From the NCBI GenBank assembly GCA_937997485.1, contig CALKTH010000036.1, positions 19,354 to 83,353 of the forward strand: a stretch of 64,000 nucleotides of DNA, given 5' to 3'. Each line of letters starts with the position of its first letter. The stretch's first letter is position 1. A model generated the notes under the pieces. The model saw nothing but the letters and a program-made list of their open reading frames with translations, had not been told where the DNA came from and ran no database searches. A program made the translations under genes and the position numbers. This document shows, in pieces, positions 41,644 to 50,558 of the stretch. The stretch comes from an uncultured Acidimicrobiales bacterium. GTDB taxonomy: Bacteria > Actinomycetota > Acidimicrobiia > Acidimicrobiales > SZUA-35.

Positions 41644-42828
41644 GTGTCAGGATCACTCGCAACGCCGGGAGAGCAGATACCTCCGTTCCACGTGATGGAA
41701 GTCATGCGAGCAGCCGCGGAGCGAGAGGCTGCAGGCCTGGATGTCCTCCACCTCGAGGTGGGGCAGCCGTCGACCGCAGCACCAGCCTCGGTGAGGAGGG
41801 CGGCCAAGGCGGCGCTCGACGAGGATGTGCTTGGCTACACCGGCGCGCTTGGGCTCCCGGCGCTACGCCAGCGCATCAGCCAGCACTATCTCGACACCTA
41901 CGGCGTTGCTGTCGACCCGAGGCGGGTCGTGGTGACCACAGGGGCAAGCGGCAGTTGCGTCCTTGCTTTTCTGGCCATGTTTCGCCCCGGCGACAGAGTG
42001 GCCGTGATTGAGCCCGGCTACCCGTGCTACCGCAACGATCTCATGGCCTTCGGCATCGACGCGGTGCCCGTTCCCGTCGGTCCCGCCGAACAGTACCGAC
42101 CCTCGGCCGCGTCCCTTGAGGCCGCCCGTCTCGAACACGGCGAACTTGCGGGACTGATTCTGGCCAGCCCCTCGAACCCGACCGGCACGGTCTTGTCGGC
42201 CGGTGACCTCGACGAACTGCTGGCGTGGTCAGAGACGCACGGAGTGCGAGTCATTGTCGATGAGATCTACCACGGCATCACCTACGGCCAAGCTGCGCCG
42301 ACCGCTCTGGCACGCTCGACGAGCGCTGACGTGTCGGTTTTTGGATCGTTCAGCAAGTACTGGTCCATGACCGGATGGCGCCTCGGCTGGATCGTTGCCC
42401 CGGACAGTCGTATCACCAGCCTGGAACGCTTGGCGCAGAACCTCACGATCTCAGCACCAACGCTCTCACAGCTGGCCGGCATCGCCGCGTTCGACGCAGC
42501 AGCAGCTTGCGAAGAGAATCGAGCTCGCTATGAGCGGAACCGCGCCATTCTTCTCGACGGACTTCCCGCCGCTGGACTCGGTCAGATGGCACCCGCCGAC
42601 GGAGCGTTCTACATCTGGTCCGATGTGTCAGACCTGCTCACGAACCAACTCCCAACGAGCCAAGCGCTGTGTACCCATTGGCTCGACTCGCTCGGAATCG
42701 CCGTCACCCCCGGCATCGACTTCGACCCACAGCGCGGCGACCGCTTCGTTCGGTTCTCGTACGCGGGGTCGGAAGACACCATGCGAGAGGCCGTCCGCCG
42801 CCTCACCACGTGGTCGGCGCAACGATGA
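41644..42828 (+). CDS. Class I/II PLP-dependent aminotransferase
   Basis: A 394-residue enzyme of the aspartate aminotransferase fold. LHLEVGQPSTAAP and GYTGALGLPALRQRI begin it; LASPSNPTGTVLSAGDL is the NPTG loop, VIVDEIYHGITYG holds the Asp that binds the pyridine nitrogen, and SFSKYWSMTGWRLGW the Schiff-base Lys near 238. The C-terminal RFVRFSYAGSED carries the carboxylate-binding Arg. Amino-acid specificity is not visible. The GTG start is exactly 6 nt after TACGTT. Its stop lies inside the 17-nt tandem duplication that separates it from the DUF983 gene. Confidence 0.92.
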   Translation: MSGSLATPGEQIPPFHVMEVMRAAAEREAAGLDVLHLEVGQPSTAAPASVRRAAKAALDEDVLGYTGALGLPALRQRISQHYLDTYGVAVDPRRVVVTTGASGSCVLAFLAMFRPGDRVAVIEPGYPCYRNDLMAFGIDAVPVPVGPAEQYRPSAASLEAARLEHGELAGLILASPSNPTGTVLSAGDLDELLAWSETHGVRVIVDEIYHGITYGQAAPTALARSTSADVSVFGSFSKYWSMTGWRLGWIVAPDSRITSLERLAQNLTISAPTLSQLAGIAAFDAAAACEENRARYERNRAILLDGLPAAGLGQMAPADGAFYIWSDVSDLLTNQLPTSQALCTHWLDSLGIAVTPGIDFDPQRGDRFVRFSYAGSEDTMREAVRRLTTWSAQR

Positions 42829-42845
42829 CGTCGGCGCAACGATGA
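42813..42845 (+). repeat. 16/17-nt tandem duplication at a gene junction
   Basis: GTCGGCGCAACGATGA occurs at 42813-42828 and again at 42830-42845, a period of 17 nt. The first copy has the TGA of the aminotransferase, the second the ATG of the DUF983 gene. Before the duplication the two genes would have overlapped as ATGA. Confidence 0.85.
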
Positions 42846-43357
42846 ACACGTCGCGACGCTCGTCGCCGCAGCGTCCCTCGCCCAAGCAACAGCGGCTTCA
42901 GTCCGATGTCGTTCGGCGGGGCCCAAGCATCGCAGTGATGCTCTGGCGAGGAGCCACGCTCGGGTGCGCGGCATGCGGCACACGCGGTCTGTTTCGCCGT
43001 TGGGTCGTCATGAAGGACGATTGCCCCCGTTGCGAACTCCATTTCGAACGGATCGAAGGGCACTGGATCGGGGCGATTGGTATCAACACAATCGTGAGCT
43101 TCGGCCTTCTGGCGCTCACGATCGCTGGTGGTTTGATCGCCACCTTCCCCGACTTCAAGACCACCCCGTTGATCATCACCGGAATCCTGGTATCGATCCT
43201 GGCGCCGACGGTGTTCTTCCCCGTCAGCAGAACGCTCTGGACCGCCATCGACATCTCGATGCGGCCACTCGAAGATGACGAAGCCGACTGGTCCATCGTG
43301 GATCCCGAAGGCACCACCCCCGCCAGCACGGCACCGGCAAGCAAGGACACACCATGA
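42842..43357 (+). CDS. DUF983 membrane protein
   Basis: A 171-residue protein with the DUF983 pattern: LWRGATLGCAACGTRGLFRR and CPRCELHFERIEGHWIGAIG, giving two CxxC pairs that could bind zinc, then two transmembrane segments (about 79-99 and 106-126) and an acidic Pro/Ala-rich tail. The function of the family is unknown, though in proteobacteria members lie near cytochrome oxidase assembly genes; there is none here. ATG 42842 lies inside the tandem duplication, 13 nt past the aminotransferase stop. Its stop overlaps the ATG of the next gene by 4 nt. Confidence 0.87.
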   Translation: MNTSRRSSPQRPSPKQQRLQSDVVRRGPSIAVMLWRGATLGCAACGTRGLFRRWVVMKDDCPRCELHFERIEGHWIGAIGINTIVSFGLLALTIAGGLIATFPDFKTTPLIITGILVSILAPTVFFPVSRTLWTAIDISMRPLEDDEADWSIVDPEGTTPASTAPASKDTP

Positions 43358-44742
43358 CGACCCAAGACACCCCAGTCGACACCTCATCCGAGGTCGAGAC
43401 GTTCGACCTGATCATCATCGGCAGCGGCTCAGGCAACTCGATTCCGGAGTACATGAGCGATTGGAACATCGCCCTCGTTGAGCGAGACGTGTTTGGTGGC
43501 ACCTGCCTGAATCGCGGCTGCATCCCCTCCAAGATGTTCGTACTCCCGGCCGACATCGCGGAGTCGGCCAAGCATGGCAAGCGTTTGGGTGTCAACACCG
43601 AGTTCCACGGCGTGGACTGGATCGGCATTCGCGATCGCGTATTCGGCCGCATCGATCCCATCGCTGCCGGTGGTGAGGAGTATCGAGCCACCGGGTCGCC
43701 GAACGTCACCCTGATCCAGGGAACGGCCCGCTTCACCGGCGACAAGACCTTCGATGTTGACGGCCGCATGATCACGGCGCCGCTTGTTCTTCTCGCCGCC
43801 GGAGCGCGTCCCACCACGCCGCCCATTCCCGGGCTGTCCACGGTTCGCTCCCACACCTCTGACTCGATCATGCGGCTCGACACCTTCCCGCGCCGCCTCG
43901 GCATCATCGGTGGCGGCTTCATTGCCGCCGAGATGGGGCACGTCTTCGCCGGCTTTGGTTCTGAGGTCACGATCTTCAATCGATCTGGAGCGCTGCTTCG
44001 GGCCCAAGACGGCGAAGTCAGCGAGCGCTTCACCGAAGTGTTCGCCAAGCGGGCCACGCTGTGCCTCGGTCACGTCCCGGAGAAGATCGAGCAAGAGGGC
44101 GAGACGATCGTGGTCACCAGCAAAGGGAAGCGCTACGAGTTCGACGAGCTGCTCGTCGCCGCCGGGCGTCAGCCGAACTGCGATCTCCTCGACGTGGCGT
44201 CCGGCGGGGTGGAAACCCACCAGCAGGGGCATGTTCAGGTCGATGAATACATGCGCACCAACGTCGAGGGCGTGTACGCCATCGGCGACCTCGCCAACAA
44301 TTGGCAGCTCAAGCACGTCGCCAACAAAGAAGCCAAGGTCGCCTTCTGGAATCTTGCGCACCCAGACGAGATGAAGACGATGAGCTACAAGGCGGCACCG
44401 AGTGCGGTGTTCTCTGAGCCTCAGGTGGCAACGGTCGGGTTGACCGAAGAGCAGGCCAAGGCCCAAGAGATTCCGTACAAGGTGGGCAAGCGTGACTTCG
44501 GCGGCACGGCCTACGGATGGGCGCTCGAAGATGACACTTCGTTCGCCAAGGTCCTCGTTCATGCCGAGACGGACCTGATCATTGGCGCTCACATCATCGG
44601 GCCGCTCTCTGCCACGCTCATCCAGCCCCTCATCCAGGCTATCCAGTTCGACCAGACGGCGACCGAAGTGGCCGATGATGTGTTCTACATCCATCCGGCT
44701 CTGACCGAGGTCGTCGAGAACGCACTTCTGGAAGCCCGCTGA
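43354..44742 (+). CDS. mtr: Mycothione reductase-like NAD(P)H:disulfide oxidoreductase
   Basis: A 462-residue flavoprotein disulfide reductase. GSGSGNSIPEYM is the FAD loop, GGTCLNRGCIPSKM the redox-active Cys 51/Cys 56 pair, GIIGGGFIAAEMGHVFAGFG the NADPH loop, and YIHPALTEVVENAL the C-terminal His/Glu pair of the partner subunit. The GNS in the first loop and overall length match mycothione reductase, which keeps the actinobacterial thiol mycothiol reduced; a related dihydrolipoamide-type activity cannot be excluded. ATG 43354 has AAGGA 6 nt upstream and overlaps the DUF983 stop (ATGA). Confidence 0.88.
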   Translation: MTTQDTPVDTSSEVETFDLIIIGSGSGNSIPEYMSDWNIALVERDVFGGTCLNRGCIPSKMFVLPADIAESAKHGKRLGVNTEFHGVDWIGIRDRVFGRIDPIAAGGEEYRATGSPNVTLIQGTARFTGDKTFDVDGRMITAPLVLLAAGARPTTPPIPGLSTVRSHTSDSIMRLDTFPRRLGIIGGGFIAAEMGHVFAGFGSEVTIFNRSGALLRAQDGEVSERFTEVFAKRATLCLGHVPEKIEQEGETIVVTSKGKRYEFDELLVAAGRQPNCDLLDVASGGVETHQQGHVQVDEYMRTNVEGVYAIGDLANNWQLKHVANKEAKVAFWNLAHPDEMKTMSYKAAPSAVFSEPQVATVGLTEEQAKAQEIPYKVGKRDFGGTAYGWALEDDTSFAKVLVHAETDLIIGAHIIGPLSATLIQPLIQAIQFDQTATEVADDVFYIHPALTEVVENALLEAR

Positions 44743-44868
44743 GTCGAACGTCAGCTGCGATACGACGAAGTGACTCGCCGGAGTTTTCCCCTCCGTTCCT
44801 GGGCCCAGCGGCTCAGGTGGCGTCGCGAGCCCACCGTTAGTGTCACTGGTTGGGAAAGGAAGGCTCCG

Positions 44869-45714
44869 ATGGTCACTGATGCAGAACGTCTTGCCGAAAT
44901 CGTCCGGTTCTCACCGGGCGCATGTCTCGTCCTCGAAGAGGGTGAGGTGCGAGGTGCAAACGCCGAGGCGATTGACGTCACGGGGATTCCTCGTAAGCGG
45001 CTGGTTGGGGTTGCTCTTCACGAGCTCGCCATCGACGAACACCAAGAGTCCACGAAGGCCGCAATCGCGGCTGCGAGCTCCACGGTCACGACTCACCGCC
45101 TTCGACTCTCCGGGGGCTTGCGGCCGATCGAACTCTCGATTCGCCTCGTCGCTGGTCGTATCTCGCTGGTCATGGTGCGGTCGCTGGCGTTCGAACACGA
45201 GCTGTCGGCCAAGGCCGGTGGATCGCTCACACATGACGCCGTCACATCGCTACCGGACCGCTACCACGTCCTCGAACAACTGCAGCACCGTCTCACGGTG
45301 GTCCCCGCTCAGCCCCTCGCTCTGATCGGCCTGTGGATCGACGATCTCGACACCCTCGTCAACGAGCAGGGTCAGCGAGTGGTCGACCGGATCAACCGCC
45401 AGGTTGGCGAACGGGTCCAGGCCCGACTGCGGGGCCCGGATTTGCTCGGCCGCTTCGACTCTGCCGGCTTCCTCGTCCTGCTGAACACCGACTCAGAGAT
45501 GGAGCAACTGAAGGAGATCGCCGACCGACTGCGGTCCGAGGTCTCGTTCCCAGTTGAGTTCGACGGTTCACTCGTGTCGTTCACCTCGAGCGTCATGGTG
45601 GCCTCGATCGGCAAGAAGCGCCCTTCAATCGAGCGCATCCTCGCCCGCCTTCAGATGGTGAGCGAGAAGGCAGCTGGCGGTGCCGGCAACCGCACCGACA
45701 TCTTCAGTCTGTAG
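44869..45714 (+). CDS. PAS-like plus degenerate GGDEF domain protein
   Basis: A 281-residue cytoplasmic protein. Residues about 1-105 look like a PAS-type sensor (FSPGACLVLEEGEVRGANAE). A GGDEF-fold domain follows: HDAVTSLPDRYHVLEQL is its first helix segment, but the active-site loop reads GRFDSAGFLVLL, so GGDEF is DSAGF at about 197-201 and cyclic-di-GMP synthesis is unlikely. It probably acts as a GTP or c-di-GMP sensor or as a scaffold. ATG 44869 is the start, with GGAAAGGAAGG ending 6 nt upstream, one of the best ribosome sites in the window; the frame reaches back to 44770. Confidence 0.8.
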   Translation: MVTDAERLAEIVRFSPGACLVLEEGEVRGANAEAIDVTGIPRKRLVGVALHELAIDEHQESTKAAIAAASSTVTTHRLRLSGGLRPIELSIRLVAGRISLVMVRSLAFEHELSAKAGGSLTHDAVTSLPDRYHVLEQLQHRLTVVPAQPLALIGLWIDDLDTLVNEQGQRVVDRINRQVGERVQARLRGPDLLGRFDSAGFLVLLNTDSEMEQLKEIADRLRSEVSFPVEFDGSLVSFTSSVMVASIGKKRPSIERILARLQMVSEKAAGGAGNRTDIFSL

Positions 45715-45774
45715 CGACCGACCGCGGCTGGCCGCCGCGCACCACCTGTCACAGCTCGGATACCGGGCGGCTCA

Positions 45775-45792
45775 GTGATCTGCAAAGATCAC
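45775..45792. promoter_or_regulatory. Palindromic operator-like site before the MBL-fold gene
   Basis: GTGATCT (45775-45781) and AGATCAC (45786-45792) are a perfect inverted repeat with a 4-nt spacer, ending 4 nt before the ATG at 45797. It overlaps the likely -10 (AAAGAT, 7 nt before the ATG), so bound protein would block initiation. No regulator gene is adjacent. Confidence 0.5.
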
Positions 45793-45796
45793 CGCC

Positions 45797-46735
45797 ATGC
45801 CTGCATACGACAAGGGACTCCAAGAAATCGGCGACGGTGTCTTCGCCTACCTCCAGCCAGATGGCGGGTGGGGGTGGAGCAACGCTGGCCTCGCAGCCGG
45901 CGATGGCGCGTCGATGTTGGTGGACACGTTGTTCGACCTTGCCCTCACGCAGGACATGCTCGACGCGATGGCCGCGGTCACCGACACCAAACCGATTGGC
46001 ACCTTGGTCAACACCCACGCCAACGGCGATCATTGCTACGGCAATCAACTGATCACCGGCGCAGAAGTGATCACCTCTGCGGCGTCAGCGGCAGAGATGG
46101 AGGCGCTGCCGCCGGCTGGCCTGGCCGCGATGATGGCCATGGATTTTGGGGAAAAGACCAACCGCTATCTGCAGGAGTCCTTCGGTCCTTTCACCTTCAC
46201 CGGGATCGAGCCGCCTCGCATCGACCGCACGTTCAGCGGAGAGACGAGCGTGAACGTTGGTGGCCGCACGATCGATCTGGTCGAGGTCGGTCCTGCTCAT
46301 ACTGCGGGTGATGTGCTCGTCCATCTGCCGAACGACGGCATCATCTTCACCGGCGACATTCTGTTCATCAACGGAACACCCATTGTTTGGGACGGCCCGA
46401 TTGCGAATTGGATTGCGGCCTGCGATCGCATCATCGGCCTCGAATGCTCGGTGATTGTTCCCGGCCACGGACCCCTTACTGACGCCGACGGGGTCCGGGC
46501 TGTTCGGGATTACCTGTCCTTCGTCGTCGATGAGGCTTCACAGCGCCACGCCGCGGGCATGCCGGCCGCCGACGCGGCAAAGGACATTGATCTGGGCCAA
46601 TACAAGGACTGGTTGGACTGGGAACGCATCGCCATCAATGTCGACACGGTCTACGGCGAGCTGGACGCGGCGCACGAGTCGCCCGGCGTCATTGATCTTT
46701 TCTCGCAGATGGCTGAGCTCGTCTACCCCGACTGA
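45797..46735 (+). CDS. MBL-fold metallo-hydrolase
   Basis: A 312-residue metallo-beta-lactamase-fold protein. The metal motif reads THANGDH (His 74, Asn 76, Asp 78, His 79), so the second His of HxHxDH is Asn. VGPAHTAGDVLVHLP, IIFTGDILFING and VIVPGHGPLTD supply the remaining His and Asp ligands. A family with HANGDH is known among actinobacterial hydrolases; substrate unknown. It has an extra C-terminal helical part (YKDWLDWERIAINVDTVYGE). The ATG is preceded by AAAGAT and the palindrome above. It ends 36 nt from the facing oxidoreductase. Confidence 0.87.
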   Translation: MPAYDKGLQEIGDGVFAYLQPDGGWGWSNAGLAAGDGASMLVDTLFDLALTQDMLDAMAAVTDTKPIGTLVNTHANGDHCYGNQLITGAEVITSAASAAEMEALPPAGLAAMMAMDFGEKTNRYLQESFGPFTFTGIEPPRIDRTFSGETSVNVGGRTIDLVEVGPAHTAGDVLVHLPNDGIIFTGDILFINGTPIVWDGPIANWIAACDRIIGLECSVIVPGHGPLTDADGVRAVRDYLSFVVDEASQRHAAGMPAADAAKDIDLGQYKDWLDWERIAINVDTVYGELDAAHESPGVIDLFSQMAELVYPD

Positions 46736-46771
46736 GGCGCCAGAGGAGTGTCGACTGGCCGCAGAGGTGGA

Positions 46772-47617
46772 TCAGCCGTTGAAGTGTGCGAGGCCATCAA
46801 GGGCCTCGAGTACCTCGTCCCGTGGACCCTGCGGCATTCCGAAGACGACGCGCTTGACGCCGATGGCTTCCAGCGTGTCGAGCTCTTCCCGATCAGGCTT
46901 TCCAAAGAAGATGCCGAGCTCGACTGTGCTCGGGTCTCGACCGATGTCCTCGCAGGCCCGCTTGACCTGTTCCCAGCCGGAGTCGAGCGCGTGCCGAGAA
47001 CCGATCGGCATCCAGCCATCGCAGAACTCGGCAATATGTGCTGCGGTCTTCGGACCGGCCGCACCGCCCAGAATCACCGGCGGGCCTCCAGCTTGCGCCG
47101 GCTTCGGCCAGGCCCAGCTGGAGGAGAAGCTGACGTGCTCGCCGTCGAAGCTTGCCTCATCCTCGGTCCACAGCTCCTTCATCGCCAGCACCGACTCCCG
47201 CAGGATGGCTCGCCGCTCGTTGTAAGCCGTGCCGTGGTGGGCCATTTCTTCCTTGTTCCACCCGTATCCCACGCCCATGAGGAAGCGACCGGCGCTGATG
47301 GCGTCGAGCGAAGCGGCCTGCTTCGCCGTCCAGATCGCATCTCGCTGGGCGACCAGCGTGATGCCGGTGGCGAGCTTGAGTGTCGTCGTGGCTGCCGCAA
47401 CCGCCCCGAGCGCTACGAACTGGTCGTACGAACGCCAGTAATAGTCGGGAAGATCCGGCGCACCTTTTCGCCCGCCCCACGGGGTCTCACGATTCGTCGG
47501 GATGTGGGAGTGCTCCGGGAACCAGAGTGACTCGAACCCTCGCTCCTCGGTCGCTCGCCCCATCTCGATGGGATCGATGGTCTGGTCCGTAGGGAAGATT
47601 GCGACGCCGAAGTCCAT
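46772..47617 (-). CDS. F420-dependent LLM-class oxidoreductase (281 aa)
   Basis: A third luciferase-like protein of the F420 class, shorter than the other two. MDFGVAIFPTDQTIDP is the first strand, GFESLWFPEHSHIP the substrate loop, and GRFLMGVGYGWNKEEMAHHG the glycine-rich cofactor segment. PPVILGGAAGPKTAAHIAEF follows. Substrate unknown. GTG 47620 and ATG 47617 are both available; ATG is chosen because TAGGAT lies exactly 6 nt before it. It is convergent with the MBL-fold gene and 48 nt from the J-domain gene, which is on the same strand upstream. Confidence 0.88.
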   Translation of the reverse strand: MDFGVAIFPTDQTIDPIEMGRATEERGFESLWFPEHSHIPTNRETPWGGRKGAPDLPDYYWRSYDQFVALGAVAAATTTLKLATGITLVAQRDAIWTAKQAASLDAISAGRFLMGVGYGWNKEEMAHHGTAYNERRAILRESVLAMKELWTEDEASFDGEHVSFSSSWAWPKPAQAGGPPVILGGAAGPKTAAHIAEFCDGWMPIGSRHALDSGWEQVKRACEDIGRDPSTVELGIFFGKPDREELDTLEAIGVKRVVFGMPQGPRDEVLEALDGLAHFNG

Positions 47618-47665
47618 CACGGGATCCTAGGAGACTCGCCGCCACGGTTCGATTCCGGTGAGAGG

Positions 47666-48388
47666 TCAGCGGTCGAGGAGCGCCCTGGCGGCGTGCGGGT
47701 TTCCTCCAAGGCTCGTGGTGAGCGTGGTGGTCAGCTCATGGGCGAGCACGTCCCACATGCGGTCGAGCAACTCAGCGGTCATCATGAGCTCTTCCGTGAT
47801 GCCGAGTGCGGCTTCGCGTCGCACGTTTGCGCTCAGCGCACGAATGCCGACAAGCGTTGCCGCCACTCCCAGGTCCAACGGCGCAGCACCAGCGGCACGT
47901 GCAGCGCGGACCCGGGCCTCGGTCTCTCGAGCCAGACCTCCGACGATGTGCTCCACGATCTGCTCGTACTCGGAGCGGGTTCCCCTGGGGTGTTTCAGCA
48001 GGAGTGTCTGGGTTGCACTGCGGCCCGCGAGCCGAGACAACCGCACGATCTGCATCTGGACACCAGCCACCCATGCTTGACGCCGACTAGGACGAGAAGC
48101 AGGCGGAGGCTGTGGGGGAGCGGGCGGAGTTCTGGCCGGAAGAGCTATCGAGGAGTCGTACTGCTCCCGGCTCGACGGATCAGACAGCACCCGCCACGCC
48201 TCATTCAACTCCGCCATGCTGACGTCGCCATTGGTGTCAATGGAGGTCACCGAGCGCTCAATCCAGGGCTGGAGGTCCGGGTGAAGTTGACGAGCGCGCT
48301 GGCGATATGCCGCTCGCAGCTCATCGAATGAGCAGCCAGGCTCGACTCCGAGCACCGTGTAGAGCGATCCCGCCGGCGGGTTGGTCAC
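47666..48388 (-). CDS. J-domain (DnaJ-like) protein
   Basis: A 240-residue protein with an N-terminal J domain (LYTVLGVEPGCSFDELRAAY) containing the HPD motif in RQLHPDLQPW, followed by a Pro-rich linker (PARTPPAPPQPPPASRP) and a helical C-terminal region of unknown type. It lacks the Gly/Phe and zinc parts of DnaJ, so it is a specialised Hsp70 partner. The frame starts at GTG 48394, but GTG 48388 is exactly 6 nt after CACACT, so I use it. It is divergent from a small membrane gene at 48484. Confidence 0.83.
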   Translation of the reverse strand: MTNPPAGSLYTVLGVEPGCSFDELRAAYRQRARQLHPDLQPWIERSVTSIDTNGDVSMAELNEAWRVLSDPSSREQYDSSIALPARTPPAPPQPPPASRPSRRQAWVAGVQMQIVRLSRLAGRSATQTLLLKHPRGTRSEYEQIVEHIVGGLARETEARVRAARAAGAAPLDLGVAATLVGIRALSANVRREAALGITEELMMTAELLDRMWDVLAHELTTTLTTSLGGNPHAARALLDR

Positions 48389-48483
48389 CCACACAGTGTG
48401 GCCGCCGCAATCAAGAATCAGGGTGAGGCAGCCGATGTGATCGTGTGGACTCTTCCAGTCAGAGCAGCGCCGGCGGTGCCGTC

Positions 48484-48600
48484 ATGCAACGCCTCCCCGA
48501 GGTCGTACGGACGATTCTCATGGTCGGAGCGTGCGTGCTCGCTGGCGCTGCGGCACTCGCGCCGATCGTGTATCTGCTTCGTCGACTCGGTGTTGGTTGA
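48484..48600 (+). CDS. Small membrane peptide (38 aa)
   Basis: ATG 48484 to TGA 48600 encodes 38 residues: a short charged start (MQRLPEVVR), one transmembrane segment (about 10-31, TILMVGACVLAGAAALAPIV) and a basic end (RRLGVG). The GC-rich third positions and membrane pattern suggest it is real. In frame, GTG 48445 could add 13 residues (DSSSQSSAGGAV). No strong ribosome site is seen. No family recognised. It is divergent from the J-domain gene. Confidence 0.45.
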   Translation: MQRLPEVVRTILMVGACVLAGAAALAPIVYLLRRLGVG

Positions 48601-48927
48601 ACAACACGGCGAACGAACCGCAGTTCTTCGCGCTGAAACGCGCTCATTTCCCGAGAGAAAAAGAAAACCTGCTTGTTGAAGCAGAAACAACTAAAGCCAA
48701 CCGTCATCACGCCGATACATGAGGTGTGAGGCCACGGCCTCACCACCGACTCAAGTCTGGCGGCAACCACTTGAATCGGTCGCCACCGGTTCGATCGAGA
48801 CGGGATTCTCCCGCACAACTCGATCGAACCGGTGGCCTCTCCACTTTTTGGGCTCTCTCGTCGGGCGTCGAGGAGACCTGCACCCAAGACGGAAGAGGAA
48901 GCCTCGCCCAGTTGTTAGCGTTCGGTC
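48601..48927. other. Structured noncoding region before pgi
   Basis: 327 nt without a gene. The left part (48640-48700) is unusually A-rich on the plus strand for this GC-rich DNA; the right part has consecutive inverted repeats listed as a candidate RNA. The last bases hold TAGCGT (48916-48921), exactly 6 nt before the pgi ATG. Confidence 0.7.
48655..48836 (-). ncRNA. Candidate structured small RNA with intrinsic terminator
   Basis: On the minus strand four inverted repeats follow each other: a perfect 18-bp stem (48836-48819 with 48799-48782, loop holding a small CGGGA/TCCCG stem), TCAAGT/ACTTGA (48774-48751), GTGAGGCC/GGCCTCAC (48743-48726), and CTGCTT/AAGCAG (48684-48669). The last is directly followed by GTTTTCTTTTTCTC, a classical intrinsic terminator. 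There is no protein frame for it to terminate. The 5' end and promoter are not identified. Read on the plus strand, the 18-bp stem is followed by CTCTCCACTTTTTGG and could itself be a terminator. Confidence 0.45.
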
Positions 48928-50541
48928 ATGACCGACATTTCGGCCTCATCGGCCTGGCGAAACCTGAACGACCACACCAACACGTTCTTCGATCTTCGAA
49001 CGCTCTTTGCCCAAGACCCCGAGCGAGCGGAGCGCCTGTCCTTCGATGCGGTCGATCTGTTCTGTGACTTCTCCAAGCATCTCGTTGATGAGACCACGAT
49101 TGACCTGCTGGTGGCGCTTGCCGAAGAGGCTGGCGTTGCCGAACAAGCACAGGCGATGGTTCGAGGCGATCACATCAACACCACAGAGGATCGAGCCGTC
49201 CTCCACACCGCGCTGCGCCGGCCGCGCAGCGACGAACTCGTCGTCGACGGCCAAGACGTCGTGGCCGACGTCCACGACGTACTCGACCGCATGTCGGTGC
49301 TCGCCGAAGCCATCCGATCGGGCGAGCGCACCGGGCACACCGGCAAGCGCTTCCGCACGATCGTGAACATCGGCATTGGCGGATCAGACCTCGGGCCGTT
49401 CATGGCCTACCGGGCGCTTGCTCCGTACGTTCACGAAGACATCGAGGCGCGCTTCGTCTCGAACGTCGATCCGGCCCACCTCGTCACGGCCCTGGAGGGG
49501 CTCGATCCGGCTGAGACCCTCGTCATCGTGGCGTCCAAGACCTTCACGACTATCGAGACCATCTCAAACGCCACTGCCGCCCGGGATTGGCTCGTCGCCG
49601 GAATCGGCGACGAGTCCGCCGTGGCCTCGCACTTCGTTGCCCTGTCCACCAACGCCGAAAAGGTGGCTGCCTTCGGGATCGACACCGAGGACATGTTTGG
49701 ATTCTGGGACTGGGTGGGCGGCCGCTACTCGGTCGATGCCGCCATCGGGCTCAGCCTGATGATCAGTATCGGGGCCGACGGCTTCCGAGACTTCCTCGAC
49801 GGCTTCCATGCCATGGACCAACACTTTCTCAACGCACCGGCCAGACAGAACGGTCCGCTCTTGGCAGCGCTCATCGGTCTGCTGTACCGAAACTTCCATG
49901 GTCTGCCGACGCACGCCGTGCTGCCCTACAGCCAGTTCCTCGATCGTTTCCCGGCCTATCTCCAGCAGCTCGATATGGAGAGCAACGGCAAGTCCGTTCG
50001 GCTCGACGGATCGCCTGTCACCTACGACACGGGTCCGATCGTGTGGGGCGAACCGGGCACGAATGGCCAGCACGCCTTCTACCAATTGATTCATCAGGGG
50101 ACCACGGTCGTTCCAGCTGATCTCATCGGCTTCATGAAGCCGGCGGAAGATGTCGGAGGGCAGCACACGCTGCTCATGGCCAATCTCTTCGCTCAGGCCG
50201 AAGCACTGGCGTTCGGCAAGACATCGACTGAGGTTGCCGCAACCGAACCAAACCCGGACCGCGTTCCCCACCGCACCTTTGCCGGGAATCGACCGACCAC
50301 CATGATCCTGGCCGACCGGTTGACGCCATCGGTCCTTGGGCAGTTGATCGCCTTCTATGAACACAAGGTTTTCGCGCAGGGAGTGATCTGGGGAGTCAAC
50401 AGCTTCGACCAGTGGGGCGTCGAGCTGGGCAAGGCGCTGGCCACCGCGATCGGAGACGAACTGAACGCCGAGGATCCCCAGCTGACACACGACACGTCGA
50501 CGAACCAGCTGATCCGGCGGTACCGCGAACAGCGAGCCTGA
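48928..50541 (+). CDS. pgi: Glucose-6-phosphate isomerase
   Basis: Pgi interconverts glucose-6-phosphate and fructose-6-phosphate. The 537-residue protein has [20 protein letters not shown] for the sugar-phosphate loop, [17 protein letters not shown], which matches the first family signature, [20 protein letters not shown] with the catalytic His/Glu neighbourhood, and [12 protein letters not shown], the second signature carrying the catalytic Lys. ATG 48928 is exactly 6 nt after TAGCGT, the same hexamer as before the TetR gene and the MFS gene at 53551. It links glycolysis with the tkt/tal and glycogen genes of the window. Confidence 0.97.
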   Translation: MTDISASSAWRNLNDHTNTFFDLRTLFAQDPERAERLSFDAVDLFCDFSKHLVDETTIDLLVALAEEAGVAEQAQAMVRGDHINTTEDRAVLHTALRRPRSDELVVDGQDVVADVHDVLDRMSVLAEAIRSGERTGHTGKRFRTIVNIGIGGSDLGPFMAYRALAPYVHEDIEARFVSNVDPAHLVTALEGLDPAETLVIVASKTFTTIETISNATAARDWLVAGIGDESAVASHFVALSTNAEKVAAFGIDTEDMFGFWDWVGGRYSVDAAIGLSLMISIGADGFRDFLDGFHAMDQHFLNAPARQNGPLLAALIGLLYRNFHGLPTHAVLPYSQFLDRFPAYLQQLDMESNGKSVRLDGSPVTYDTGPIVWGEPGTNGQHAFYQLIHQGTTVVPADLIGFMKPAEDVGGQHTLLMANLFAQAEALAFGKTSTEVAATEPNPDRVPHRTFAGNRPTTMILADRLTPSVLGQLIAFYEHKVFAQGVIWGVNSFDQWGVELGKALATAIGDELNAEDPQLTHDTSTNQLIRRYREQRA

Positions 50542-50558
50542 CGCTCAATTCAGCGACG

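Noticed and set aside
47640..47665. GGTTCGATTCC resembling a tRNA T-loop
   Set aside because: No cloverleaf can be drawn: the T stem has a bulge, and there is no acceptor or anticodon arm in the neighbouring coding sequence.
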